Assembly: GCA_947499555.1 (NCBI GenBank)
Contig: CANMOU010000003.1
Span: 1-64,000, forward strand
From: an uncultured Roseovarius sp.
Lineage (GTDB): Bacteria > Pseudomonadota > Alphaproteobacteria > Rhodobacterales > Rhodobacteraceae
DNA length: 64,000 bases
Reading direction: 5' to 3'
The translations under genes were made by a program, and so were the position numbers. This document shows positions 27,895 to 36,623 of the stretch, piece by piece; the first letter of the stretch is position 1; every line of letters begins with the position of its first letter. Below the pieces are notes generated by a model, which did no database searches, was not told the DNA's origin, and was given only the letters and a program-made list of their open reading frames with translations.

Positions 27895-28833
27895 ATGAGC
27901 GACGAGCAAACCCAAGAAAGTATTCCATTGACCGAGCGGTTGATTGGCGCACTTCTTGTTGCGCCGATCCGGATGGCCCGCCTGTTGCCCTACCGGATGC
28001 GGGTGCCTTTCGTTGGTTGGGCGGTGTCCAGTGTCCTCGGGCCGCTTGCGGGGTATCGGCGGCGAGTGCGCGAAAACCTCGCCTATGCCCGCCCCGATCT
28101 TTCCCCCGAAGAGGTACAGGAGCTGATGCGCCGAGTGCCCAATAATGCCGGGCGCAATATGGTCGAGCTCTATTCGCCTGAATTTGCAGATCACGCGCGC
28201 AATTCCCCGGTTATCGGCCCCGGTCTTCCCGATGTGCGTGCGGCGCGTGAGGCGGGGCGTCCGGTGATCTTTGTCACCGGCCATTTCGGGTCTTTCAACG
28301 CGGCGCGCCTTGCGATGATGGAGCAGGGGTTCAACATGGGCGTCTTTTACCGTCCCATGGCAAACCGCCCGTTCAACGAACACTATGTCAGAGCCATGGC
28401 CGCGCTTTCCGAGCCAATGTTTGAGCAAGGCCGCAAAGGCATGATCCAGATGGTCAAGCATTTACGTTCGGGCGGCGTTCTGGCGATTCTGAATGATCTC
28501 AACGCTCATGATGGCGTGCCGCTTGAATTCTTTGGCAAGCCGGCCCTGACGTCGCTTGCCACGGCGGAAATGGCGCTCAAGTTTGATGCGCTTTTGGTGC
28601 CGGTCTGGGGCCTGCGTGATCCGGACGGTCTGCACTTTACGATCCACACCGAAACGCCGATCCCGCATTCAGATCCTGTGACAATGACGCGTGAGTTCAA
28701 CAGCCGTCTTGAAGCGGCCATTCGCGAGAACATGCACCAGTGGTTCTGGATCCACCGACGCTGGAAAGACGGCACAGGCCCACTTGCCGACCGCGGTTCC
28801 AAGATTTTGGCCGATATGGAAGAAAGTGCCTGA
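27895..28833 (+). CDS. LpxL/HtrB-type lysophospholipid/lipid A acyltransferase
   Basis: A 312-residue membrane-associated acyltransferase with an N-terminal hydrophobic segment (about 15-55), the acyl-transfer motif region GHFGSFNAAR, VFYRPMANRPFNEHY, and the C-terminal QWFWIHRRWKDG typical of the LpxL family. The catalytic HX4D/E reads His130-X4-Asn135, so the acidic partner is replaced by Asn. This may lower or change activity. The gene stands alone and ends in a long hairpin shared with hemF. Confidence 0.88.
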   Translation: MSDEQTQESIPLTERLIGALLVAPIRMARLLPYRMRVPFVGWAVSSVLGPLAGYRRRVRENLAYARPDLSPEEVQELMRRVPNNAGRNMVELYSPEFADHARNSPVIGPGLPDVRAAREAGRPVIFVTGHFGSFNAARLAMMEQGFNMGVFYRPMANRPFNEHYVRAMAALSEPMFEQGRKGMIQMVKHLRSGGVLAILNDLNAHDGVPLEFFGKPALTSLATAEMALKFDALLVPVWGLRDPDGLHFTIHTETPIPHSDPVTMTREFNSRLEAAIRENMHQWFWIHRRWKDGTGPLADRGSKILADMEESA

Positions 28834-28843
28834 CAGCGCCTTT

Positions 28844-28903
28844 GGGTATTTTTGACAAGAAAGAAGCCAAAGCACCTGGTCTTCTTTCTTAGTCCAAATA
28901 CCC
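28844..28903. terminator. long bidirectional stem-loop between acyltransferase and hemF
   Basis: The arms are 28844-28866 and 28881-28903 around a 14-nt loop; 18 of 23 positions pair, as GGGTATTT/AAATACCC and AAGAAAGAAG/CTTCTTTCTT with a central 5-nt mismatch. It lies between convergent genes and is T-rich on both strands, so it is probably a bidirectional terminator. A similar left-arm sequence (GCGTATTTTTGGA) recurs between hmgA and fahA at about 21850-21862. Confidence 0.7.
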
Positions 28904-28933
28904 GGGTGCCGGCCGGTGACAATCAGGAAAAGA

Positions 28934-29821
28934 TCAGGCCCATTTTGCTACCGGGGGCAGGCTCATCAGCACGGCGTCAGCATCATGGCCAGTGGCAAGG
29001 CCAAATTTGGTGCCGCGGTCATAGACGAGGTTATATTCGGCATAAAGCCCGCGATGCACCAGCTGGGTTTCCTTGTCGGCCTCTGTCCAGTCCTGCATCC
29101 GGCGTTTCTCGACCAGTGGAACATAGGCCTTGAGAAAGGCGCGGCCGATATCCTGTGTCAGGGCGAAATCGGCTTCCCAGTCGCCCGAGTTCTGATCATC
29201 CATGAAAATGCCGCCAACACCACGCGCGCGGTCCCGGTGCGGGATGTAGAAATAGTCATCCGCCCAGTCCTTCAGGCGCGGATAATGCTCGGATCCGTGC
29301 GGATCGAGATGTGCCTTTTGCTGGGCGTGAAAATGCGCGGTGTCCTCGTCGTATTCGATGCAGGGGTTCAGGTCTGATCCGCCGCCAAACCACCAGGCCC
29401 CGGGCGTCCAGAACATACGGGTATTCATATGCACAGCAGGCACATGCGGGTTTTGCATATGCGCAACCAGGCTGATGCCCGAAGCCCAGAACCGCGGGTC
29501 GTCCGCCATGCCCGGCGCGCCACGTGCGGCCATTGCCTGTTGCGCCTGCGCGCCCAGCGTACCGTAGACTTCAGAGACGTTGACGCCGACCTTTTCGAAG
29601 ACGCGCCCACCGCGCATCACGCTCATCAACCCGCCGCCCGCGTCAGAGCCATCATCGCTTGTACGTTTGGTTTCGCTGACATCGAAACGGCCCGGGTTTG
29701 CATCCGACATCGGCCCGGCGACATGGCTGTCTTCCAGCGCCTCGAAGGCAGTGACAATGTCATCCCGAAGCTGCCGAAACCAGCCGGCGGCGCGGGATTT
29801 TTCATCTTGCATCTTGCTCAT
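28934..29821 (-). CDS. hemF: oxygen-dependent coproporphyrinogen III oxidase
   Basis: A 295-residue haem-biosynthesis enzyme converting coproporphyrinogen III to protoporphyrinogen IX with O2. Conserved segments include MFWTPGAWWFGGGSDLNP and EYNLVYDRGTKFGL. The ATG at 29821 lies 7 bp after the SDR stop; a longer start at 29875 would overlap the SDR gene and is rejected. It is the last gene of a leftward unit clpS-methyltransferase-SDR-hemF. Confidence 0.95.
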   Translation of the reverse strand: MSKMQDEKSRAAGWFRQLRDDIVTAFEALEDSHVAGPMSDANPGRFDVSETKRTSDDGSDAGGGLMSVMRGGRVFEKVGVNVSEVYGTLGAQAQQAMAARGAPGMADDPRFWASGISLVAHMQNPHVPAVHMNTRMFWTPGAWWFGGGSDLNPCIEYDEDTAHFHAQQKAHLDPHGSEHYPRLKDWADDYFYIPHRDRARGVGGIFMDDQNSGDWEADFALTQDIGRAFLKAYVPLVEKRRMQDWTEADKETQLVHRGLYAEYNLVYDRGTKFGLATGHDADAVLMSLPPVAKWA

Positions 29822-29828
29822 GGCCCTA

Positions 29829-30629
29829 TCAATGCGCCGGGGCTGCGACAGGGTCAAGCAATGTGCGGCCCCCATCGACAGTCATGATCTGTCCTGTCAT
29901 GAAACCGGATGCATCGCTGGCCAGGTACTGCACGGCCGAGACCAGCTCACCTGCCGAGGCGATACGGCCCAGTGGCGTGTGATCTTCGATATCGGATCTG
30001 TAGTCGGCGTTTTCGCGTAACGTGTTTTTCAATGACGCGCTCATTACAGATCCGATCGCCAAACCGTTGACCCGGATGCGGTGCGGGGCCAGCGACACCG
30101 CCAGGTTGCGTGTCATCTGGTCAAGTGCCGCCGTCGAAACGGAATAGCCCAGAAGATCGGGATGTGTTCGCCGCGCGGCGATGGAGGAAAGATTGACGAT
30201 GGAGCCAACAGGCCCCTCTTCCTGGTCCTCCGCCTGCTTGATCATGCGTTTCGCCACGAGCTGACTAAGACGGAGCGGTGTCAGCAGGTTCTGCTGCAGC
30301 GACAGTTCCACGGCGTCGTCGTCGGGATTCAGAGGGTCAGAGGGCACAACCTGCCGTGCGGCGTTGACGAGGACATCAACCTGCTCGAACGCGTCTATTG
30401 TCGCCGACAGCAGATTGGCCAGCGTAAGTTTTTCCCGCAGATCCCCCGCGAAATAACGTTGAGAACTTCCATCCTCATTCTCGCCCAGCTCATGTGCGAG
30501 CTGCTTTTCATCCATATCAGCGAACATTACATTCGCGCCTTTATCGACAAAATGCCGCCCCACCGCGAGGCCAACGCCATTGGCGCCTCCGGTCACGATG
30601 GCCGTCTTGCCCGAAATGGAAAATGACAT
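29829..30629 (-). CDS. short-chain dehydrogenase/reductase lacking the catalytic lysine
   Basis: A 266-residue classical SDR. TGGANGVG at 13-20 binds the nucleotide, the catalytic Ser lies in VNLSS (145-149) and Tyr is at 162, but the YxxxK lysine is Thr166 (GYSVSTAAL). The codon is ACG, one base from the lysine codon AAG. GQIMTVDGG near the end is typical of the family. It is directly upstream of hemF (7 bp). It could be an inactive or altered-mechanism member; the substrate is unknown. AGGGAG precedes the ATG. Confidence 0.88.
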   Translation of the reverse strand: MSFSISGKTAIVTGGANGVGLAVGRHFVDKGANVMFADMDEKQLAHELGENEDGSSQRYFAGDLREKLTLANLLSATIDAFEQVDVLVNAARQVVPSDPLNPDDDAVELSLQQNLLTPLRLSQLVAKRMIKQAEDQEEGPVGSIVNLSSIAARRTHPDLLGYSVSTAALDQMTRNLAVSLAPHRIRVNGLAIGSVMSASLKNTLRENADYRSDIEDHTPLGRIASAGELVSAVQYLASDASGFMTGQIMTVDGGRTLLDPVAAPAH

Positions 30630-30692
30630 CGGTCCTGTCTCTCCCTCGCTCGCCTGCCGTCCTGCATCGCATTCCCGGCTTTCGAGATCAAC

Positions 30693-31685
30693 CTATCTGA
30701 GTTTCTGGATTGGCCCAAGGCCGCGCAAGACCTTGAAACGATTATCATCTGTAAGGAGCGTCACGTCGCGAAACAGCGTTGCCAGTTTCGCCTCATAGGG
30801 CAAATGGCGGTTGGCCACGAGAAAAAGCTGGCCTTTGGGTTTGAGGCACTGCGCTGCGGTTTCGATGAAACGCCGGCCCAGATCGGGATCACCGGCACGT
30901 CCGGTATGAAAAGGCGGATTCATGACAATGGTGTCGAGTGGCGCGTCGGGCCGCCAGCGCAGAGCGTCTGCCCAATGAAATCTGGCTCTGGGATCCGGGA
31001 CATTGATCCTGGCGCAATCCAGGGCGTCTTTCTCGGCCTCGACCAGATGAAGGTCTTCGATATCCGGGTTCTTCGCTAATTCAGCGCTGAGATACCCCCA
31101 GCCTGCGCCAAGATCAGCGACAGTACGCCCCAGTTTCTTCGGCAGATGCCCCGCCAGAAGCTGCGAACCGGGGTCAATCCCGTCCGCCGAAAACACGCCT
31201 GCTGCCGTGACAAAACCCTCGGGCAGACGTGTCGGCTTTTCCTGCAGCCAATCCTCAAGACCTGGACCGCCGGTGATCCAAAAGAGCTTGCCATGAGATT
31301 TTGAAAGCGCGGGCGAAACATCTTGTCGGGCACGGCAAAGCTTCAGGATCGATTCGATCCCATCTGTTTTGGCACCATCGACAACAACAGGGCCCGAAGT
31401 GCCGCTGCAGGCTGATGCGATCATCGACAGGTTGAGGGATTTTGCGCGCGCCGCGAATACCACGGCTGCTACAAAGCGGCCCTCTGGTGCACTGCTACAC
31501 GCGAATCCTTGCGCCGCGAACGCCTCGAACGAAGGGCGGAACCCGGTGATGATCTGGCACCTGGATGTCTCAAGAGCGGACAGATCGGTTTCGGGAGATG
31601 GCCGAAAAACGGCGATCCGCCCCTGCTCGGGCCAAGGGAGGTCCCCGGAACCGATTGCCAAAGCCAAGCGCGAGCCCGAACTCAC
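30693..31685 (-). CDS. RsmC/RlmG-type class I SAM methyltransferase
   Basis: A 330-residue methyltransferase with the two-domain layout of 16S rRNA m2G methyltransferases: a degenerate N-terminal domain and a C-terminal catalytic domain with VADLGAGWGYLS (motif I) and NPPFHTG (motif IV), which is specific to RsmC-like N2-guanine enzymes. The GTG at 31685 lies one base after the clpS stop, suggesting coupling. Assigned to rRNA modification by family; which base is modified is not determinable. Confidence 0.87.
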   Translation of the reverse strand: MSSGSRLALAIGSGDLPWPEQGRIAVFRPSPETDLSALETSRCQIITGFRPSFEAFAAQGFACSSAPEGRFVAAVVFAARAKSLNLSMIASACSGTSGPVVVDGAKTDGIESILKLCRARQDVSPALSKSHGKLFWITGGPGLEDWLQEKPTRLPEGFVTAAGVFSADGIDPGSQLLAGHLPKKLGRTVADLGAGWGYLSAELAKNPDIEDLHLVEAEKDALDCARINVPDPRARFHWADALRWRPDAPLDTIVMNPPFHTGRAGDPDLGRRFIETAAQCLKPKGQLFLVANRHLPYEAKLATLFRDVTLLTDDNRFKVLRGLGPIQKLR

Positions 31686-31686
31686 G

Positions 31687-32028
31687 TCACTCTTTTTCCA
31701 TAGTACATTGCAGCGGATGCTGGTGGCGCCGGGCAAAATCCATCACTTGTGCCACTTTCGTCTCGGCGATCTCGTGACTGAAGACGCCGACAACCGCGAC
31801 ACCCTTCTTGTGCACGGTCAACATGATTTCGAACGCCTGAGTGTGCGACATGCCAAAGAACCGTTCCAGCACGGCTACGACAAATTCCATTGGTGTATAG
31901 TCATCATTCAAAAGCAGCACCTTGTACAAAGGTGGCCGCTTTGTTTTGGGTTTGGTGTCGACGACGACGGTTGTATCTGTCCCGTCATCCTCGTTGCCTG
32001 GCCCAGACATGATGACCAGTTTTGCCAT
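31687..32028 (-). CDS. clpS: ATP-dependent Clp protease adaptor ClpS
   Basis: A 113-residue N-end-rule adaptor that delivers substrates to ClpAP. The core [20 protein letters not shown], then [19 protein letters not shown] and the C-terminal [10 protein letters not shown], matches ClpS closely. A flexible N-terminal tail of about 33 residues precedes the fold. It is the first gene of a leftward unit with the RsmC-like methyltransferase one base downstream. The start is probably ATG 32028 (32010 is an alternative). Confidence 0.95.
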   Translation of the reverse strand: MAKLVIMSGPGNEDDGTDTTVVVDTKPKTKRPPLYKVLLLNDDYTPMEFVVAVLERFFGMSHTQAFEIMLTVHKKGVAVVGVFSHEIAETKVAQVMDFARRHQHPLQCTMEKE

Positions 32029-32204
32029 GTCGTCCCGTAATCTAAGCTCTCAAATAATGCTGTGCCTGAGGTATATAACTTTCCCTCAGCCTCTGAAAAG
32101 GGGCGCGGTTGAGCGAAAGCGCAAGTTTCTTAGACCAGCGCATGAGAGCGGGATGATAAACTTTGGTTGATAGATCGTTTTGACCGACGAAAACGTGCGT
32201 GGTC

Positions 32205-32903
32205 TTAATCCAGGCGCGCAGCGGCCTCAACAAGGCCGGTCCCGCCACGGCGCTGGATCAGAATGGCAACCGGGCCATCTGTTTCAACTGCTACAGCCAG
32301 ATCAAGCGGTTCGCTCCCGTCCCAAGTGCCGACCTGCGCCATGCTGGTGACGACATTTGCGTAGCTGATCGTACGGCCGGCATTCTCGCCTCGGGTGATT
32401 TTGACCGTTTTCTCTGGCATGAATTGAACAAGCTGCACGACAAACGGCCCTCCGATATCGCCAAGAGGTTCGGCTTTGACATGCACTTCTCCGCCATCGC
32501 GGTTGGCCTGCATATTGATCGTTGCCGGGGTTTGCAGATGGCGGTTTATCATATCAGTCACATCCGTCGGGCTATTGCCCACGACATGCTCGCTGCCATT
32601 GATGACCATCTGCGGTGTGTAGATCATGCGACGATTGTTGGCCGCAGCATAAGCTCGTTGACGATCAGCGTGCGCAGGGTTTGCAAAGCTATCTTTCCAG
32701 CCGATATAGTCCCAGTAGTCGACATGAAGGGCGAGCGCCACGACATCGTCACGCGCGGCCAACTGGTGCATGAACTCATCGGCAGGTGGGCAGGAGGAGC
32801 ACCCCTGAGATGTGAAAAGCTCTACGACAACGGCTTTTGTCTGTGCCGCGGCTGGCGATATCCAAAACCCGGTTGCCAATGCGAAAGCTGCGAGTAAACG
32901 CAT
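32205..32903 (-). CDS. DUF1223 secreted thioredoxin-like protein
   Basis: A 232-residue protein with a signal peptide (residues 1-20, cleaved after AAA) and an N-terminal thioredoxin-like domain with CSSC at Cys35-Cys38 in LFTSQGCSSCPP, followed by DYWDYIGWKDSFA. It matches DUF1223. A periplasmic thiol-redox role is inferred from the CxxC motif; no function is established. It is divergent from acnA. Confidence 0.9.
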   Translation of the reverse strand: MRLLAAFALATGFWISPAAAQTKAVVVELFTSQGCSSCPPADEFMHQLAARDDVVALALHVDYWDYIGWKDSFANPAHADRQRAYAAANNRRMIYTPQMVINGSEHVVGNSPTDVTDMINRHLQTPATINMQANRDGGEVHVKAEPLGDIGGPFVVQLVQFMPEKTVKITRGENAGRTISYANVVTSMAQVGTWDGSEPLDLAVAVETDGPVAILIQRRGGTGLVEAAARLD

Positions 32904-33006
32904 GTAATTGCCTCATCGATGTCTGAACTGGCCCTGTCCTTTACCTAACCAGATTTGGCTGAAATAACCAATCAACGATTTGCGAGGCGATTGTGAATGT
33001 GTTGCA

Positions 33007-33035
33007 TTGAATTATTGTGTGCAATTGTATACAAT
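33007..33035 (+). promoter_or_regulatory. acnA promoter with overlapping palindrome
   Basis: TTGAAT (33007-33012), 17 bp, TACAAT (33030-33035) form a sigma-70-like promoter 86 bp before acnA. A perfect 12-bp palindrome ATTGTATACAAT (33024-33035) covers the -10 box. TTGTATACAA is the kind of half-site pair bound by GntR-family repressors, so repression here is plausible. The regulator is not in the window. Confidence 0.5.
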
Positions 33036-33120
33036 AAGAGGCAAGCCCGACTTGAACGCCGGTTTCTTTTAGTTCAGAACCACCCCAACATGCCTGCCCC
33101 GATTGTGAGAGGATTTCCCC

Positions 33121-35808
33121 ATGCCTGTAACCGTTGGTCATGATAGCGCCAAAACCCGCAAAACGCTGAAGGTGGGAGAGAGCTCTGTCGCCTATTACTC
33201 GATAGCAGCGGCTGAAGCTGCTGGGTTGGGTGATTTTTCAAAACTCCCGGCTGCATTGAGAGTGGTCTTGGAAAACATGCTTCGGTTCGAGGACGGCAAG
33301 ACCGTTAGCAAGGATGACATCAAGGCGTTTTCCGAATGGGCGGAAAAAGGCGGCAAGAACCCCCGAGAGATTGCTTATCGCCCCGCGCGCGTTCTGATGC
33401 AGGATTTTACCGGCGTACCAGCAGTCGTGGACCTTGCGGCGATGCGCGACGGGATCAAGGCGCTCGGCGGTGACCCGCAGCAGATCAATCCGCTGAACCC
33501 GGTGGATCTTGTGATTGACCACTCGGTAATGATCGACGAATTCGGCAATCCGCGCGCGTTCCAGATGAATGTCGACCGCGAATATGAGCGCAACATGGAA
33601 CGCTACCAGTTCCTGAAATGGGGGCAGGGAGCGTTCAACAATTTCCGCGTGGTGCCCCCAGGTACAGGGATCTGCCACCAGGTGAACCTTGAGTATCTGG
33701 CACAAACGGTCTGGACCGATGTGGACCAGAACGGCGAAGAAGTGGCCTATCCCGACACGCTGGTGGGCACCGACAGCCACACCACCATGGTCAATGGCGC
33801 GGCAGTCCTTGGTTGGGGCGTCGGTGGGATTGAGGCCGAGGCGGCCATGCTGGGCCAGCCCATTTCGATGCTCATCCCCGAAGTTGTCGGCTTTGAGCTG
33901 ACGGGCAAGATGGTTGAAGGCACGACCGGGACAGACCTTGTTCTGAAAGTTGTGGAAATGCTGCGCGAGCGTGGCGTGGTGGGCAAATTCGTTGAATTCT
34001 ACGGCGCCGGTCTGGATACATTGCCATTGGCCGACCGCGCGACAATTGCCAACATGGCCCCTGAATACGGCGCCACCTGCGGCTTCTTCCCGATCGACGG
34101 CGAAACGCTGCGCTACCTCCGCCAGACCGGGCGCGACGAGGCGCGCATCGCTTTGGTTGAGGCCTATGCCAAGGAAAATGGCTTCTGGCGCGGTGACGAC
34201 TACGCGCCTATTTACACCGACACGCTGCATCTCGACATGGGCACGATCGTTCCGGCCATCTCCGGCCCGAAACGCCCGCAGGATTACGTCACCCTCACCA
34301 ACGCCAAATCGGCGTTTACGCGTGAGATGAAAGACACCTTCAAGCGCCCCATGGACAAGGAAGTGCCGGTTGCAGGCGAAGACTACACGCTGTCGTCCGG
34401 CGACGTGGTGATCGCCTCTATTACCTCCTGCACCAACACCTCGAACCCGTATGTGATGATTGGCGCAGGATTGGTGGCGCGCAAGGCGGCTGCTTTGGGA
34501 CTGGATCGCAAGCCCTGGGTCAAAACCTCCCTCGCGCCAGGCTCTCAGGTTGTGTCGCACTACCTAGAGGCCGCAGGCCTGCAGGAGGATCTCGACAAGA
34601 TCGGGTTCAACCTTGTGGGCTATGGCTGCACCACCTGTATCGGCAACTCTGGTCCAATCCAGAAAGAGCTTTCCGAAGCCATTGCCGAGGGCGATTTGGT
34701 CGCTACATCGGTCCTGTCTGGTAACCGCAATTTCGAAGGCCGGATTAGCCCTGATGTGCGCGCGAACTATCTCGCGTCTCCGCCGCTGGTGGTCGCTTAT
34801 GCGCTGGCAGGCACCATGGATATAGACCTGACAACCGAACCATTGGCGCAGACGCCGGATGGTCAGGATGTCTATCTCAAAGATATTTGGCCCACACAGC
34901 AGGAAATCGCGGAACTGGTTGAAAAGACGGTAACGCGCGAGGCCTTTATCGAGAAATACGCCGATGTCTTCAAAGGCGATGAGAAATGGCAGTCCGTTGA
35001 GACCTCAGAGGGCGAAACCTACGACTGGCCCGCGACGTCGACCTATGTTCAAAACCCACCTTACTTCCAAGGCATGGGCAAGGAACCGGGCACGATCACC
35101 AATATCGAAGGCGCGCGGGTTCTGGCTGTGCTGGGTGATATGGTCACGACCGACCACATTTCCCCGGCAGGCTCATTCAAGGACACGACGCCCGCAGGGC
35201 AGTATCTGACCGAACGGCAAGTGCCTGTGCGCGAGTTCAATTCTTATGGCTCTCGCCGGGGCAACCATGAGGTCATGATGCGCGGCACATTCGCCAATAT
35301 CCGCATCAAGAACGAGATGCTCGATGGGGTCGAAGGTGGTTACACCAAGGGCCCGGATGGCGCGCAGACATCCATCTTTGAGGCGGCCATGGCCTATCAG
35401 GCGCAGGGCACGCCCCTGGTTGTTTTTGGTGGCGAACAATATGGTGCAGGTTCAAGCCGTGACTGGGCCGCCAAAGGGACAGCCCTGCTTGGCGTCAAAG
35501 CCGTGATTGCCGAAAGCTTTGAACGTATTCACCGCTCAAACCTTGTTGGTATGGGGGTGATCCCGTTTGAATTCACCGGTGGGGACACGCGCGATACGCT
35601 TGGACTAACCGGTGACGAGACAGTTTCGATCTCTGGCCTTGATACGATCCAGCCTTTGCAGGAAGTGCCATGCACGATCACCATGGTGGACGGATCAACG
35701 AAGGAAATCACCCTCAAATGCCGCATCGATACAGCGATTGAAATCGAATATATCGAACATGGTGGCGTGCTGCACTACGTGCTGCGAAACCTGGCGCAGG
35801 CGGCTTGA
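33121..35808 (+). CDS. acnA: aconitate hydratase A
   Basis: An 895-residue monomeric aconitase of the AcnA/IRP type that interconverts citrate and isocitrate in the TCA cycle. The [4Fe-4S] ligands are Cys437 in ITSCTNTSNP and Cys503/Cys506 in YGCTTCIGNSG. The C-terminal swivel domain has GGEQYGAGSSRDWAAKG and IHRSNLVGMGVIPFEF. The length is normal. The ATG follows GTGAGAGGA, and the promoter lies at 33007-33035. It is single-gene with a small hairpin after it. Confidence 0.97.
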   Translation: MPVTVGHDSAKTRKTLKVGESSVAYYSIAAAEAAGLGDFSKLPAALRVVLENMLRFEDGKTVSKDDIKAFSEWAEKGGKNPREIAYRPARVLMQDFTGVPAVVDLAAMRDGIKALGGDPQQINPLNPVDLVIDHSVMIDEFGNPRAFQMNVDREYERNMERYQFLKWGQGAFNNFRVVPPGTGICHQVNLEYLAQTVWTDVDQNGEEVAYPDTLVGTDSHTTMVNGAAVLGWGVGGIEAEAAMLGQPISMLIPEVVGFELTGKMVEGTTGTDLVLKVVEMLRERGVVGKFVEFYGAGLDTLPLADRATIANMAPEYGATCGFFPIDGETLRYLRQTGRDEARIALVEAYAKENGFWRGDDYAPIYTDTLHLDMGTIVPAISGPKRPQDYVTLTNAKSAFTREMKDTFKRPMDKEVPVAGEDYTLSSGDVVIASITSCTNTSNPYVMIGAGLVARKAAALGLDRKPWVKTSLAPGSQVVSHYLEAAGLQEDLDKIGFNLVGYGCTTCIGNSGPIQKELSEAIAEGDLVATSVLSGNRNFEGRISPDVRANYLASPPLVVAYALAGTMDIDLTTEPLAQTPDGQDVYLKDIWPTQQEIAELVEKTVTREAFIEKYADVFKGDEKWQSVETSEGETYDWPATSTYVQNPPYFQGMGKEPGTITNIEGARVLAVLGDMVTTDHISPAGSFKDTTPAGQYLTERQVPVREFNSYGSRRGNHEVMMRGTFANIRIKNEMLDGVEGGYTKGPDGAQTSIFEAAMAYQAQGTPLVVFGGEQYGAGSSRDWAAKGTALLGVKAVIAESFERIHRSNLVGMGVIPFEFTGGDTRDTLGLTGDETVSISGLDTIQPLQEVPCTITMVDGSTKEITLKCRIDTAIEIEYIEHGGVLHYVLRNLAQAA

Positions 35809-35827
35809 ACAAGATCCGGTCAGACAG

Positions 35828-35845
35828 GGCCGCTTTCTGGCGGCC
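35828..35845 (+). terminator. stem-loop after acnA
   Basis: GGCCGC-TTTCTG-GCGGCC is a perfect 6-bp stem 20 bp past the acnA stop. It is followed by CCCGCCTCTTTC and a second GCCCC/GGGGC dyad, without a long T-run, so termination may be partial before the next gene. Confidence 0.45.
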
Positions 35846-35867
35846 CCGCCTCTTTCGAGGGGCGCGC

Positions 35868-36596
35868 GTGTTTGGCCGCCGGAACATCCTCAAGCAAGCA
35901 TGCCTGGTTTTGATGTTCCTCTTTCCCGGGACGATGGCTCCCGCTTCGGACAAGGGCCATTCCTGTTTCCAAATCGATGAAAATGAAGCGCCGGACGCTT
36001 CGATTTCAGCCTGCACCGAAGCAATTGCTTCGGGCCTCGAAGGCGAAGCCCTGGCCAAGGCCCACCTTGCCCGCGGTGTCGCACATCGCGAACTGGGCCA
36101 TCTGGACCAAAGTGTGTCTGATCTTGAACGCTCGCTTGAGATTGTATCGGACACGGGCACCCAACGCATGTTGGCCTGGACCTATCGTGAGCAGGGCCGA
36201 TATAGCGAAGCGGAAGACCTGTACACGGACGTCTTACGAAAAGATGACCATTGGCAGGGCTGGCTTTCGCGATGCGTGGTGCGGACCGATATGGGGGCGT
36301 TTGAAGCGGCTCTTTCGGATTGCGAAGAGGCCGAAAAACAGACCACGTCGCCGGATATCATGTTCTTTAAGGGCCGCTCTCTTCTCGAACTCAACAGACC
36401 TCGTGACGCTTTCGTGACGGTCGAGCCGGGTCTAGCGATGCCAGACATCAACGGCCGTCTGTTTGAGATCGCCGCGATAGGACTGTGGAATTCTGGCCAG
36501 TATCAACGCGCTTTGGAGACCGCAAAAAGGGGTTTGGAAATCTATCCCGCCGATCCTGATATCCTTTGGTTTTTGTCGCAGGCTGAAGGGCAATAG
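35868..36596 (+). CDS. secreted tetratricopeptide-repeat protein
   Basis: A 242-residue protein with a hydrophobic signal-type segment (residues about 8-26, ending MAPAS) and TPR-like helical repeats, for example GVAHRELGHLDQSVSDLERS, YREQGRYSEAEDLYTDVLR and GLWNSGQYQRALETAKRGL. The GTG at 35868 has GAGGGG five bases upstream. A TTG at 35805 overlapping the acnA stop would add 21 arginine-rich residues and looks less likely. Probably a periplasmic scaffold; no specific role is known. Confidence 0.78.
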   Translation: MFGRRNILKQACLVLMFLFPGTMAPASDKGHSCFQIDENEAPDASISACTEAIASGLEGEALAKAHLARGVAHRELGHLDQSVSDLERSLEIVSDTGTQRMLAWTYREQGRYSEAEDLYTDVLRKDDHWQGWLSRCVVRTDMGAFEAALSDCEEAEKQTTSPDIMFFKGRSLLELNRPRDAFVTVEPGLAMPDINGRLFEIAAIGLWNSGQYQRALETAKRGLEIYPADPDILWFLSQAEGQ

Positions 36597-36623
36597 GTGA
36601 TGTTTCCGCAGTAGCGGTCCCAT

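Noticed and set aside
33238-34560. A 440-codon minus-strand frame
   Set aside because: Antisense to aconitase, whose Fe-S cysteines and full length are intact.
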